A stretch of 64,000 bases of DNA from Ctenosaura bakeri (GCA_948474755.1 CAOLHI010001314.1:1-64000); one strand, 5' to 3'. Counted from the first letter of the stretch, positions 10,336 to 21,133 are shown. The notes: a model not told the origin generated them from the sequence alone. Numbers and translations are program-made.

Positions 10336-10393
10336 CAGCCATTGGTGAGCACCCTTTGGGTTCGGTCAGTGAACCAGTTACAAATCCACCTAA

Positions 10394-11253
10394 CAGTACT
10401 TGACTTGACAATAAATGATGCACTGACTCAACTCAACTCACAACTTGTATATTATCAGTGACTGACTTGCTGTGTTTGGTTCAGTAACATAACACATTGA
10501 TCCAGAAACCTCACAACTTTGAACAATGCTTTCCTTTCTTTTTGTCTATGATGATCTCTCTCAAGCCCAAAGTATGGGCGCATTTCTCAGAAGGAACAGG
10601 AAATAGGTTAGGCAATGGGGTTAAGCCAGGGTTGAGGTCTGCTCAACTAGTCTGTCCCTGCTGCACATTGAAGGAGCTTTCTAAAACTTTTCCTAAGAGC
10701 AGAAGGCAAGACTCATCCCAGAGTGTGTATCTCAGAGGGGAACAGAAAAGGTGGTAGGCAATGAGGAAGAAGGATACTTCCTTCTAAAGCTTTTGGAGAG
10801 TAAGAAGGATCGTATTCCCCACTTCTGAAGCTGCAAAATTGCGAATGTGGAAGACTGACTCTACTTAAATTGTTAAAACTGACTTTATTTGACTCTATTT
10901 GGAAATTCTGGAATATAGGTTGGGGTATAAAGTTGGCTCCCAGGCTTGAAACTTAACTTGAAAGTATACTGCAAGGACTTCAGACTTGAAGATAGAGATT
11001 TGAGACTTGACTTGAGACCAGCATAGGGATGGGGGCACTGGGGGTGGTTCACCCTGGACGTCAATGTTTTTGGGGCATCCCAGCCCGTAGCCACACCCCT
11101 GCACACCCTGGCCATGCCCCCATGCACTACAGCCATGCCCCCACACAGTGGCCACATCCCTCGCACTGTAGCCCACCCCTCCCGCCCCCTCCCCACACTC
11201 CATACTCTGCCACTGCTTGAGACTTGGAGTAAAAGACTTAAAATACAACACTG
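10394..11253. mobile_element. hAT transposon, second copy of the 7299 family, with nested insertion
   Basis: Shares long stretches with 7299-7929, including GACTTGACTCAA-type subterminal repeats, GGTTCAGTAACATAACACATT and CTTAAATTGTTAAAACTGAC. It ends ...ACAACACTG. The left end is eroded and no target duplication remains. A different hAT element is inserted at 11019-11215. Confidence 0.75.
11019..11215. mobile_element. Small GC-rich hAT element nested in another hAT
   Basis: Starts CAGCATAGGG, ends TCTGCCACTG, and is flanked by perfect 8-bp duplications CTTGAGAC (11011-11018 and 11216-11223). Its interior has a loose tandem theme (GCCATGCCCCCA, GCCACATCCC). It resembles the element at 32570-32744 in its CAGTGGCATA-type termini. 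This is a clean example of one hAT landing in another. Confidence 0.8.
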
Positions 11254-11637
11254 CATTATTGGAGGGGGGGGAAGAGGAAAGAGACACCATCTTTTTCTTT
11301 TCCTGAGGCAGCAGAAGGTCTTAGGCCAGCCCTGTCAAAAGTGTAGCAGAGCAGGGGAGCCTTAAGCTTTGCAGCCATTGTCAGCTATCAGACCTCCTTC
11401 CCTCAAGGAAGGAAATCCATCTGCCCAGAATTTATTGGCCTGCCTTAAAAAGAGGGTGGGGAAGAAGAGATGTGGGCTGCTTTCCTATAGATAAGAGTCG
11501 TTCTGAGGTAAGAGGAGAGGTTTGCTTACGAGAAGACAAATGACTGGCAATTGTGCATGTTCCCACGCTCATGCACAAACACACACACATGCAGGTACAT
11601 TTGTTTCCAGATATTCCAATTATTATACTGTTTCTTA

Positions 11638-11673
<36 letters not shown>

Positions 11674-11917
11674 CAAGCAGCACACCTCGTCCTCATACCC
11701 CTGGGATTTCAAAGCCATCCTACCTCACAGTCTTTTTTTTGGAAGTATAGCAAAATTACTCTCTTCTGTATTATAATAAACACAGAAACAATGACATCTC
11801 TGGAAGTCATCCAAGCACTGCCTAGACATTATTGCAGATTCATTTTGCACCAGGCGTGAAAAAACTGGCAGTAATAATACTAACAAAGAAACCCTATTAT
11901 TATCCTAATTATTTTGT
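11254..11917. other. Non-coding interval with (CA)n microsatellite
   Basis: Holds a (CA)n run at about 11639-11669 and a short one at 11577-11589. No gene was recognised. Confidence 0.6.
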
Positions 11918-12125
11918 TGCTGTGTGTCGTCAAGTCAACTTCAACTTACGGCAAGCCTCTCCAAGGTTTTCTTGGCAAGATTTCTTCAGAGGAGGTTAGC
12001 CATTGCCTTCCTCTGAAGCTGAGAGAATATGACTTGCCCAAGCTACCCAAGAGATTTCCAAGGCTGAGCAGATATTGGATCCCAGAGTTCTAGGTCAACA
12101 CTGTATCACATTGGCTCAGCCCTAA
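11918..12125 (-). mobile_element. tRNA-derived SINE with BovB-like tail
   Basis: On the plus strand it begins ttgttgctgtgtgtcgtcaag, the inverted tail, and continues through CTTGGCAAGATTTCTTCAGAGG and the inverted tRNA-like head (ggatcccagagttctaggtcaacactgtatcac). The same family occurs at 38640, 40029, 42975, 43295 and 52560. Confidence 0.7.
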
Positions 12126-12188
12126 TTATTATATTATAACAACTGCTAAATTATGTTGTGGGGAACCAATATCTCTTCTTTCCCTCTT

Positions 12189-13320
12189 GTTTTTTTTTTC
12201 ATTGTAAATCATTTTATTATAATATTTACATAGTAGATAACAATTATTATTTGGTTGCAGGTAACATCTACATAAAATGTGAATGTAACAGCATATAATA
12301 AAATACTAATACACACAATACACAGACTTAAACAAGGAAAATACAAGTTAAACTCCAATAAAAATGTAACTCCATCTGACTTAGGCCATTTCCGCACTAC
12401 ACTTTTATAGCGCGATTATTGCACTTTCAACATCTATGGAATCCTGGGGTTTGCAGTTTAGGGAGGGGCCAGGTGGCCCCTCCCAAAACTGCAAACCCCA
12501 GGATTCCATAGGATGTTGAAAGTGCAATAATCGTACTATAAAAGTGTAATGTGGAAATGGCCTTTATCTCTAAAAGCTATAACAAAGGGATCCCCCATTT
12601 CTCATCAAAATATGTAATTAAGTTTTCCCATTGTTTTTTAAAGTTATCTAATGATTTGTCTTCCAGCAACATTGTCAACTTATCCATTTCCAATAATTCA
12701 TAAATCTCCATAATCCACGAATCTATAGTAGGCACCTCTTCTTTTTTCCATTCTTTAGCAAAGAGAATTCTAGCCTTAGTTATCAAATTGAGTCTAATTT
12801 TCTTATGTCTTTTCTCAATGTAGCTCTCCATGGCATTGAACATATTTAATAAATATGATTCTAGTTTCATAGAGAAGCTCTTTTTTATAATTTTTTTGAT
12901 TTCAAATGGATAGTTTACAGTATTTCTTTGTTTTTTTACAGTTCCACCAACAGTGATAAAATGCCTCTTTTGGATTTACATTTCCAGCAATTCTCATTCC
13001 CTTCTTTATAGATTTTAGCCATTTTTGCTGGAGTTAGGTGCCATCTATATAGCATCTTATAATAATTTTCTTTTTTAACGATTGGCAAGCTGAGAAATTT
13101 AAATCTTTCCAGGACTGTAACCAATAATCCAACTGGAGGGAGTGTGCAATATCCTGAGCCCATTTTATCATGCTTTTTTTTACAATCTCCTGCTCAGATT
13201 CCCATTTCAAAAGAAGTTTGTAAAATTTAGCTGTAGTATGTTGCTTACCGGCCTCTAGCCTTCTTGTTCTTGTGTGTATGTGCACCTCTAAACTACTTCC
13301 CCATTTGTTTGGTTTTTATA
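12189..13320 (-). mobile_element. L1 LINE 3' part, interrupted by a MITE
   Basis: Minus-strand frames carry L1 ORF2 C-terminal motifs in order: KFYKLLLKWESEQEIVKKSM, LTPAKMAKIYKEGNENCWKC (the Cys-rich tail), then ARILFAKEWKKEEVPTIDSW and LEMDKLTMLL. The 3' UTR and poly(A) (poly-T at 12189) lie at the left. A palindromic MITE sits inside the 3' end at 12384-12562. Several frameshifts; inactive. Confidence 0.8.
12384..12562. mobile_element. Palindromic MITE, 179 bp, near-complete inverted repeat
   Basis: The left arm starts GGCCATTTCCGCACTA and the right arm is its near-perfect complement, meeting at a short spacer around 12471. The whole element could fold into one long hairpin. It is inserted in an L1 3' region. 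No coding capacity. Confidence 0.85.
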
Positions 13321-13894
13321 CAAATACAAATTTCAGGTGACTACTAGAATATTTGGGGGGGGGAAATACTTTCTTTGCACTTAGTATGGATGTGTGAACT
13401 GTGAAGCTAATACATTACCTCTGAGACTTGGGTCCTTCCTTACTAGGAGCCAAACCCTATTACTTCTGAGTAGACCTGCAAAAGATCCTAGACTCCATGG
13501 AATTCACAGGTTGAACTTAGTCCCTAAATTGCCTTTCATATCCACCTGCATTAAAAGACAGGAGAATATACAGATATATACATCCTTTGAAAACTGCCTG
13601 CCCACACTGGGCTCTGTTGTCTTGCTTGCCAAACAAGAGCCCAATGGTTGGAACAATTGCTCCAACTGGACATCTTTCTGATGTAGTAGACTACAACCTT
13701 TATCATCCCTAGCCAACATGGTTATATTGGGTGGGTGATGGGACTTGCAGTTCTACATATCCAGAAGAAATCAGGTTAAAGAAGTGTGGGTTAGCATGTC
13801 AGAATAAGAACGGGGAGATTCAATTCAAATCCCCATTTAGACAAACCACGTTGAGTAACTTTGACCAATGACTATCTCTAAGCTTACCCTAAAT
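13321..13894. other. Non-coding interval
   Basis: No coding exon seen. The block around 13690-13770 (gactacaacctttatcatccc) resembles short hAT-type MITE fragments with paired actacaactcc/ggacttgcagtt ends, but its edges are unclear. Confidence 0.35.
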
Positions 13895-14026
13895 CAGTGT
13901 TTCTCAAACTTTGGTCTTCCAGATGTATTGGGCATCAGCTGCCAGAATTCCTGACTGTTGGCGAAGCCAGCTGGGGCTTCTCTGAGTTGAAGTCCAAGCT
14001 GAAGGACCAAAGTTTGGGAATCACTG
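13895..14026. mobile_element. 132-bp hAT MITE with 8-bp TSD
   Basis: Termini CAGTGTTTCTCAAACTTTGG and CCAAAGTTTGGGAATCACTG are inverted repeats. Flanks are CCCTAAAT (13887-13894) and CTCTAAAT (14027-14034), 7 of 8 identical, as expected for a hAT target duplication. Confidence 0.8.
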
Positions 14027-14127
14027 CTCTAAATCAATAGTGTTGTTGTGAAAAGAAGTACTGGTGGGAGCACAGAAGCATTGCAAAGGCCTTGAGATTC
14101 TTGGAGGAAAGGCAGATCTTAAGATCT

Positions 14128-14339
14128 CTTTCACGCTAAACAATTATTGCACTTTGATGCCACTTGAGCTGCCACGGCTGCATCCCATAGAATCCTAGGG
14201 TTTGTAGTTTGTCACAACATCTAGATTTCTGTGCTAGAGAGCTCCAATGCCTCACGGAACTGCAAATCCCAGGATTCCATAGGATGCAAACATGCAGTTA
14301 AAGTGCCACCAAACTGCTATGACTGTGTAGTGCGAAAGC
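14128..14339. mobile_element. Second palindrome-type MITE family
   Basis: Ends are CTTTCACGCTA and TAGTGCGAAAG. The interior carries CCCATAGAATCCTAGGG and its partner CCCAGGATTCCATAGG. It is related to the 179-bp family in its core but differs in the arms (CACTTTGATGCCACTTGA). Confidence 0.6.
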
Positions 14340-17060
14340 AATTGTCAATGCTAGTGTGGCAGCAGTGGCAGTGGATTTCCTCTTATACCAGGGTTGCCAG
14401 GTCTCAGGGTAGCAGCTGAAATCTTAGGGAACAGTAGGGTTTTTTCAGCTTTCAGGTAAGGAAAAATAAATGTCAAGGTGAGTGATTGTGGACAATGTTG
14501 GATTCTTGTCTGTAAGGAGATTGTGAAACAGGTTTGGGCATTCTCCTGAGAAAAAGGGGTGCCATGGCTCATTTTCAGACACCCAGAGCCCCAGAGGGCT
14601 GCGCTGCCTCCTCGTGGTGCCATTTGGGGTGTTAATATATCAACTCCACTCATTTTTTCAGGCCAATCTGTATTTTTCCCACTCTTTCCAGGTCCTTAGG
14701 ACAGTATAATATACAAAACCTTTTTAAAATATATATCTGAGGTCCTTTATGGCTGAAAAATGACTTTACAATTGGATCACCACATTCGTTAGGCTTACAG
14801 GTGCAGGACCTTTCCTAAAGTAGAAAAATTGCAAGTATCAAAATGTGCATGCGTCTGTGGGAAGGGGGCTGAGTGTGGTGGGGAAAACAGGCACCCACGG
14901 TCCAAACCAGGTCAGGGAAAGGAGCAGGAGGGGTTTTGGAATGGTGACCCCGTACTTCCTCTCTCACACCCATCTTCTTCCTTGGGCATAGGGTGGCATC
15001 AGGAAAGGGTTTGTGGTGCCAAGAAATCAGACTGTGAGCCATTCTTAGCTGGTCAGGCAGCAGCTGGTGGTAGAGGAGGAGGACCAGACACAAGTTTTTA
15101 AGGGGATGCATGGCCTGATCAGAGCTGCTGAGAGCAAAGGTTCCCCCAGAAAAGAAGCACCTGAGGCGGGGGTGGGCAAGAGCTGGAGAAACCCACAAAT
15201 AATCAACTCCATGAATTCTTCCACACATCCCCTTGCAAAAATTGGGGGTACTAAGACATAGAGATCAGTGGGGACTTCAAGGCCTGCAATAGACCCCCCC
15301 ATGGGTCACACGATTCCCATCCCTATTTAAAACCTCAACATCCATGTTCACCTGGTGCGTGTCTCCTCTGAATTCCCAGCAAGCCCCGAGGGTCACTGGC
15401 TCAACACTGCAGCTTCAACAGACCTTGATGCACCCTAAAATCCAAGAGCAAGCAGGCTGGATTAAGTAGAGGCAAGGCGGCTGCATGCCCTTGCTTTTGT
15501 TTGGAGTGAGGCAGGGGGCGAAGGGCCAGTGTCACCGTTCCTGTTGTGCAAGTGCTGGTGGGAACAGCAAAGGACCTGGAAAGAAAATTCCTCCAGGGCT
15601 CCTGCTGAGCTAGCCACAGCCCTTGTAGCAGTGTAACCTCCCCCTAGGTCATGTCTGCTGATAGGGTTCCCAGGTCTCTGGGCCTAGCCCCTCTTTTCCA
15701 ATCTTCAGGAGGGGGAGGAGAAATCCCAGGGCGAGAGCGCTGTCCTGAAAAGTGTATGTACATATTTTCCTCATAGGTTTTTTTGTATTTAAATGGCACA
15801 CTCTGTGCAACTGTGGTTGCTGCTTAAGATATCCTGCTTAGTAGCATCAGCACACCCTATGATATCGTAAGAGCTGATCCCCAGGTCTCAGGTTTGGGCT
15901 CCTAAATCTGAGGGCCTGAGATAGCCCTTGTCTGTCAATCCGAGCTGTAAGGTTGTGTGAGAGGCATGCGGAGCAGGAATGACAGCAACCACTGTGGCTG
16001 CTTGGGGACATTTTCCCACCTGGCCAGCCACTTTTTTAAAATGAGATTTGCCGCTCTGGTTCTAGGTTGCCATATTATGTGGTTAGCCAGATGGAGACCC
16101 CTTGTGCCTGTTTCCATCGTCAGCTGGCCCAGAGACAATTGAGGACATTTCTCTGCAACATCATAAGGTCCCTGCACCCCATCTCAGATTTTGGCCCTAA
16201 AATCTCAAGAGTGAGATGCTGCTGACCTGGAAACCCTATCTCACAAACATTTTCCCTTCTGCATCTCTTTCCTCCCACAGATAGAAAGCTGGGACAGGCT
16301 TATTGTAAATGTGGCCCTTCTGAATGTAGAAGGGGGAGAAGTATTACTTGGTTCTTTGTCTTGAGTTGCCAAATATTTTGAGCTGGCACTATTTTAGAAG
16401 GCAATAGATCTCAAGCATCAAGTAGGCAATAACTACCCTACGTTTAGATCACATGTAAACATGAAAACAAAGAGAAGCTTATACAGATGGCATCCAACAG
16501 ACCCTGCATGCCACTGAGACTGTCTTCATTAGCTATATACACATAATTTACCAGGGAGCTACAGATGGGGAGAAATAACTGCTACTTGGTCACATACCTG
16601 GCATATAAGCTCTCACATCCCAGGCTTGGAAAATTACCTTTCTGGGGTACAACTCCCAAGATCCCCCAGCTAGCACAGGCAGAGGCCATGCTGGTTAGTG
16701 GATTTTGGGAGCTGCAGTCCAAAAAACCAGTGCTCCCAAGCTCTGTCTTTTTTCCCCCTCACCTGATTGTTAGCCCTAAATAGTGACTCCAACTTGCTGT
16801 TTGGGTCTCTGCTGTTACCAAATTTTAAGAGCAGGTTGCTATTGTCAAACAAACCCTGCATAAATTTGTCCACTACAGGCCTATCTATACTTTGAGTATT
16901 ATATTACATACTTTGAGTCTGCACTTTGAGGCCCAAATACCCAAGATCTTTTCCAAAAGGCCCTTCCCTAATTGTTTTATTGCCATTGCTGCCTGAAACA
17001 TCCTTACAAGGTCAGTGTCTTTGCCAGGTGAAAGAACCAGAGAAGACTGACATTTTCTGG
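14340..17060. other. 2.7-kb non-coding interval downstream of PERCC1
   Basis: No exon recognised on either strand. Short related phrases (GGGTTGCCAGGTCTCAGGG at 14392, gggttcccaggtctctggg at 15665) suggest eroded copies of one repeat. The stretch at 14815-15310 is GC-rich and similar in flavour to the Tigger-like interiors. The block at 16630-16740 (ggtacaactcccaagatccc ... tttgggagctgcagtcc) is probably a hAT-type MITE fragment. Confidence 0.4.
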
Positions 17061-17066
17061 GAAGTC

Positions 17067-17072
17067 TTTATT
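17067..17072 (-). terminator. PERCC1: Poly(A) signal of PERCC1
   Basis: TTTATT on the plus strand reads AATAAA on the minus strand, about 80 bases after the PERCC1 stop codon. It is the first canonical signal in the transcript direction. Confidence 0.65.
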
Positions 17073-17152
17073 TACAAATATACAAATTGAGCAGAGAAGA
17101 GAGATTCCTAACCACCTGGTAGGGCAGAAGGAGTTACCACCTTAGGGGATTC

Positions 17153-18010
17153 TCATAGACTACCAAAATTTTCAGGGTCCGTCACCTGTCGGTTAGCCTC
17201 AGCGGCATGCTCTTGGCTGGCGTTCAGCTCTTCCTGGCAGGTTTCGGAGGTCCAGTTGGCCAGAAGGTCACTAAAGTCTGGAGGATTGCCATTGAGCATA
17301 CATATGGGACTGAGAGATGGCTCCTTCCAAAAGGACTGAGGCAGCTTTCTGCCGTGCATTGGGGCAACCCAGCCGTACCTCCTCTCCAACTTCCTATTGT
17401 CGGAGGAGACTTGTCGCTTGACATACCTGCACAGGCCGTACTCAAAGAGCTCGGCCAGGGGTCCTAGCTTCTCAGCCTCTTCCTTGTTGCAGAAGGACCT
17501 CCACAGCTGCCCATCTTCTGGCTCTCGGGGCTTCGGGGAGGTGGAAAAGCCTTCATCTTCCTCAGCCTCCTGGCTCTGAGAAATCCTGACCAAGTCGGTG
17601 TAGTACAAGACATGCCCTGATAGCTGAGGGTAGCCGCCGTCCTCGTAGATGTTGCAGGACTCTGAGTCTTCCTCTTTGCTTTTTCTGCCAAAATACTTCT
17701 GGATGTCTTCGCTGATGCGCTCAGCAAAGCGAAGAAGCTGCCCTGTCATTTCGGCGCCGTTCAAGCTAGGGTCAGCAGCCAAAGCCTCTTCCCTTCGGTG
17801 AGGACTGTGGCCTGCAGAATTCTCCCCTTCTTCCATAGCTTCCCTTTCTTCTTCATCCTCCTCTCCCTCCTCCTCTTCCTCCTCCATTTCTTCCTCTTCA
17901 GATACATCTTGGAAAATCATCTCCTGACAGGCGGTGGCAGATAGGAATGAGTGCTGGAAAGCGGTGGAGAGCCTAAATTTGCTCAGGCTTTGGATGACCC
18001 CGGCAGCCAT
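17153..18010 (-). CDS. PERCC1: PERCC1 (proline/glutamate-rich protein with coiled coil)
   Basis: Intact 285-codon frame in one exon. It begins MAAGVIQSL and has a nearly pure glutamate segment at residues 38-63. A helical, coiled-coil-like block at about 86-110 contains LLRFAERISEDIQKYFGRK. A conserved-looking C-terminal block at about 190-255 contains YGWVAPMHGRKLPQSFWKE and PDFSDLLANW. There is no signal peptide or membrane segment. I assign it to PERCC1 from the N-terminus, the Glu-rich stretch and the LLRFAE...YFGRK and DFSDLLANW blocks, recalled rather than searched. In mammals the gene is needed for enteroendocrine (gastrin-cell) development, and loss of its regulatory region causes congenital diarrhoea; the molecular activity is unknown. 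The ATG at 18010 is the first in-frame Met after an inferred acceptor (exon 2 start 18048). A non-coding exon 1 and a TATA box lie at 18820-18897. Codon use is ordinary and no lesion was seen. Confidence 0.72.
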   Translation of the reverse strand: MAAGVIQSLSKFRLSTAFQHSFLSATACQEMIFQDVSEEEEMEEEEEEGEEDEEEREAMEEGENSAGHSPHRREEALAADPSLNGAEMTGQLLRFAERISEDIQKYFGRKSKEEDSESCNIYEDGGYPQLSGHVLYYTDLVRISQSQEAEEDEGFSTSPKPREPEDGQLWRSFCNKEEAEKLGPLAELFEYGLCRYVKRQVSSDNRKLERRYGWVAPMHGRKLPQSFWKEPSLSPICMLNGNPPDFSDLLANWTSETCQEELNASQEHAAEANRQVTDPENFGSL

Positions 18011-18048
18011 TTTCGTCCTATGGATCGTGTCCTGCTTGGACCTCTAGA

Positions 18049-18819
18049 CTGGATCACAGAAGGGAGAAGAAATTGTCAGCTGCACAAGGAAGCCATTTTT
18101 AAATCTTTGTTACTTCCTCTAATTGTGAATTCAGCCGAGAAGAGCTAAAACATGAGGCAGGAGCCCTCTCCAGTTTTCATTCTGGCAACCCTACCAGAGT
18201 CACTGTATCTTAGCTTAACCTAGCCCATAATGCTGTGATAAGGAAAAGACTGGGGGGTGGAGTAAGCCATATAGATGCCTTGACAGAGCTTGGAGGAGTT
18301 ATTTTTCTGGACCACAACTTCCAAAGCCTCATAATGAGGAATTGTAGGAGTTGTAGTTCAGACTCCAACTCTTAGCAACCCCAGGTTGAGGGAGCTGGGC
18401 CATTTCCACACTACACTGTTATAGTGCTATTATTCCACTTTCAACATCCTGTGGAATTCTGGGCTTTGTAGTTTACTGAGGCCATAGAGCTGTCTGCCTG
18501 AGAATTAATTCTAAATGCCCCTCCCCAAACTACAAACCCCAGGATTCCACAGGACGTTGAAAGTGGAATAATAGCACTACAACAGTGTGGTGCGGAAATG
18601 ACCCTGCAATCCAGAAAAGTAACGCTTCCAAGCACTGTATTTTGAGTTCCTTCCAGTAAAAATATAAACATAATGGAGCATAACAACATAATAAAAAGAA
18701 GGAAAAACAAAGCGGTCTCATTTGTGCCACTGGTTCACAGCCGCGTACGTAGAACTGCTTCCAGCTAGAGACACTGAGAGTGTGTGTCCCCCCCCAACCA
18801 AGACGTGACCCCCGCTTAC
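18049..18819 (-). other. PERCC1: PERCC1 intron 1 (inferred)
   Basis: On the minus strand the donor is CCAG|GTAAGC, with its first intron base at 18819. The acceptor is a pyrimidine-rich tract (TTTCTTCTCCCTTCTG...) ending ATCCAG at 18049, giving a 771-bp intron. It contains a palindromic MITE at 18398-18603. The splice sites are predicted from sequence only. Confidence 0.55.
18398..18603. mobile_element. Palindromic MITE in PERCC1 intron
   Basis: Copy starting GGCCATTTCCACACTACA and ending GTGCGGAAATGACC, with 3-bp flanks CTG on both sides (18395-18397 and 18604-18606). The spacer between the arms is longer than in the 179-bp copies and contains aattctaaatgccc. Confidence 0.8.
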
Positions 18820-18866
18820 CTGGCCGCTGCTGGCTAGGCCCCCCGGCTCCTTCTCTGCCAACTCTC
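18820..18866 (-). other. PERCC1: PERCC1 non-coding exon 1 (inferred)
   Basis: Stretch from about 30 bases below the TATA box to the donor at 18819/18820, ending CAGCGGCCAG. The transcription start is estimated from the TATA spacing, so the right boundary is approximate. Confidence 0.45.
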
Positions 18867-18889
18867 AACCCTTCCACCTGGGGCTGAAG

Positions 18890-18897
18890 TATTTATA
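18890..18897 (-). promoter_or_regulatory. PERCC1: TATA box of PERCC1
   Basis: TATAAATA on the minus strand (within CACTATAAATACTT), about 70 bases upstream of the predicted splice donor of a short first exon. The spacing fits a TATA-type tissue-restricted promoter. Confidence 0.6.
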
Positions 18898-19180
18898 GTG
18901 GATCTGCGAAACTGGGGACTAGCAAATATTTGGTGGCTGTATTGTAATCGTAGACTCGGTAAACAAAACTCTGGTTTGCTTTAGTGCCCAGCAACCGGAG
19001 AACACTGTAGACAAGGAGTCGGCAAGGACAGGAGATAGGGTTCACCTTAATGACTGACTTCCTGGGGGATTTTCGAGTGTTATTCCTGCTCATTCTCCCT
19101 ATTAGGTCTGCCGCCACAGCTGCCAAGCCGCCCCGACGCAGGTTGACAGAGGACTCTTATCTCCTGCGTTGGTTTGGAGA
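18898..19180 (-). promoter_or_regulatory. PERCC1: PERCC1 upstream region with FOX- and GATA-type motifs
   Basis: Repeat-free stretch directly upstream of the TATA box. On the minus strand TGTTTAC (18959-18965) matches the forkhead/FOXA core and AGATAAG (19156-19162) the GATA core; a FOX-like CAAATATTTG lies at 18923-18932. Such motifs suit a gut-expressed gene, but short motifs also arise by chance. Function is inferred. Confidence 0.4.
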
Positions 19181-19890
19181 CTAAATCAAACCTTGTCAAA
19201 TAGGCGTAAAATTAAATTTCATGGTATTTTGACTTCAGGAGTAGGCATCATCTCCAGAAGAAAGTTAATGCTTCTTCAACAATTCATGTGCAAATAATAG
19301 GTGCCAGGGCAGGGCAGGGGAGCGACTGGCTGGTTATGGATTCAGATCCTCCCGTTCAAAGCTCCTGTGTATGGAAAGGGCCCATTCTGGCCCTTTGGAA
19401 ATATAGTATCTTTTACTAGTATTTTTAGGAAATAGATTTTAAGACTTACGTACACACATGCACATACATATAAACATAATGCCAGCTCGATAATACAGTT
19501 ATGCCTTAATACAGCAGAATTACATATTTGCATTCAGGAAAAAAATAAATGCTTATTTATCACCTAAATTTCATAAAGCTTGAAAAAAAGAACAAGTCTC
19601 CAGTAAGATCTGGCATGCCATTCACTTGCAATGACTATCCTGAAACAGCCTTCCATCAGAGGCCAGAGAAGTTACTCTGTTGGACTACAACTCCCAGGGC
19701 TCCTCAGACAGTATGCCCAGTGGATTGCAATCTTACCTGGCTATGTACCTTGGGAGCAGTCCCTATTGAATGGAGTGGGACTTACTCGTGAGCAGGCATA
19801 TGCCACACTCCAGTGAATTTTTGCTTAAATCCTATTTTACCCATTTCTCAGTGGATTTGCTAATATTGCTCTGTTAGGTCCAAATCTGAT
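19181..19890. other. Non-coding interval
   Basis: No exon recognised. At 19679-19725 a short segment (ttggactacaactcccaggg) resembles hAT-type MITE ends. Confidence 0.35.
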
Positions 19891-20127
19891 GGAGCCATGG
19901 TGGCACAGTGGTTAAATGCCAGTACTGCAAGTCACAAGGTTGTGAGTTCGATCCTGCCGGGCTCCAAGGCTGACTCAGCCTTCCATCCTTCCGCAGGTCA
20001 GTAAAATGAGTACCCAGCTTGTTGGGGGCATGTATAGAAAAATGTATCAAAATACATGCTATTTGTAAGTTGTTCGCCGCCTTGATGCATATGGAAAGGC
20101 GGGATACAAACAAATAATAATAAAAAA
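19891..20127 (+). mobile_element. Sauria-type tRNA-derived SINE
   Basis: tRNA-like head with A box (tggcacagtggttaaatg) and B box (GAGTTCGATCC). The body carries GACTCAGCCTTCCATCCTTC and AATGAGTACCCAGCTTG, and the tail runs GGCGGGATACAAACAAATAATAA. This arrangement is typical of squamate Sauria SINEs, which use BovB-type machinery. Confidence 0.8.
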
Positions 20128-20800
20128 ATGTGATGTTAATGGCATTGATCATCACGAACATTGTAAACATTTATATATTTTGGTTCTGTAATAGCCTCTA
20201 GTGCTCAGAGGTGGTCCTGAACAGCATAGCATGTCAAGCTTTCTATCTCTCTCATATTCCTGATGAAAATCAGGGATGGAAACATTTCTTTTTTGTATTC
20301 TAGGTCCCATAATACTCAGAGAGCACGATTAGCAAAATTACAAGGGTTCTCTAGCAACAGCCATTTTGGCAAGGACTTCTGGGGTCCGAACAACAAAACT
20401 GGAGCCACAAAGACTCCCTAAGCCTGAGAGCTTGAAAGATTGGAGTCCAAAAATGGAACTTTTCAAAGCTCTGGACTAATCTCTCCGTTTACACTACAGA
20501 TGGCAAAGATGTGGGTGATGATTGTATACAGTTCCCCAGTTCCAGATCCATTGAGTGGTTATGAAAAAATGATTGGGGGGGCAGAAACACAGACCCTGAA
20601 ATGGTATCGACATGCCACCTGGAACATTGGTATGACTTTTAATCTGCCTGACTACTCAAGTTACTGAAAGATACAACATTTTCCCCCAAATCAGCTCCAA
20701 ATCCAGAAAGTAGAAATCGGATGCAGTGCACCCTCTGTATATGTAGGGATTCCATTCCAAGAACCCCTATGTAAAACAAAAAAATGTGGGTGTTGTGTTC
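20128..20800. other. Non-coding interval
   Basis: No gene or complete element recognised. A small piece at 20735-20785 (ctctgtatatgtagggattcc) may be an eroded Tigger-like end. Confidence 0.35.
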
Positions 20801-20802
20801 CA

Positions 20803-21052
20803 TTGTTGTTGTTGTTGTTGTTGTTATTATTTATTTGTATCCTGCCTCTCCATATGGATCAAGGCGGTGAACAACTTACAAATAGCATGTACTTCGATAC
20901 ATTTCTATACATGCCCCCAACAAGCTGGGTACTCATTTTACCGACCTGCAGAAGGATGGAAGGCTGAGTCAACTTTGGAGCCTGGCAGGATCGAACTCAC
21001 AACCTTGTGGCTTGCAGTACTGGCATTTAACCACTGCGCCATCAGGGCTCCC
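20803..21052 (-). mobile_element. Sauria-type SINE with (GTT)n
   Basis: Inverted copy of the SINE at 19891, preceded by a (GTT)n run at 20803-20827. The B box appears inverted as GGATCGAACTC and the head as ttaaccactgcgcca. Short flanking matches (cattgt) on each side may be the target duplication. Confidence 0.8.
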
Positions 21053-21133
21053 ATTGTAGTTAATGGACATGTGTGGCACCTAGGCATGCAGAGGTCATGC
21101 CACTGTATAGACAGTTGGAGGATACTCACCCCA

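Noticed and set aside
12384..12562. microRNA hairpin or inverted-repeat RNA gene
   Set aside because: The hairpin is a member of a ~15-copy transposon family, not a single conserved locus.
19891..19960. tRNA gene from A and B boxes
   Set aside because: Part of a Sauria-type SINE with body and tail; the same arrangement recurs at 20803, 27620 and 32857.
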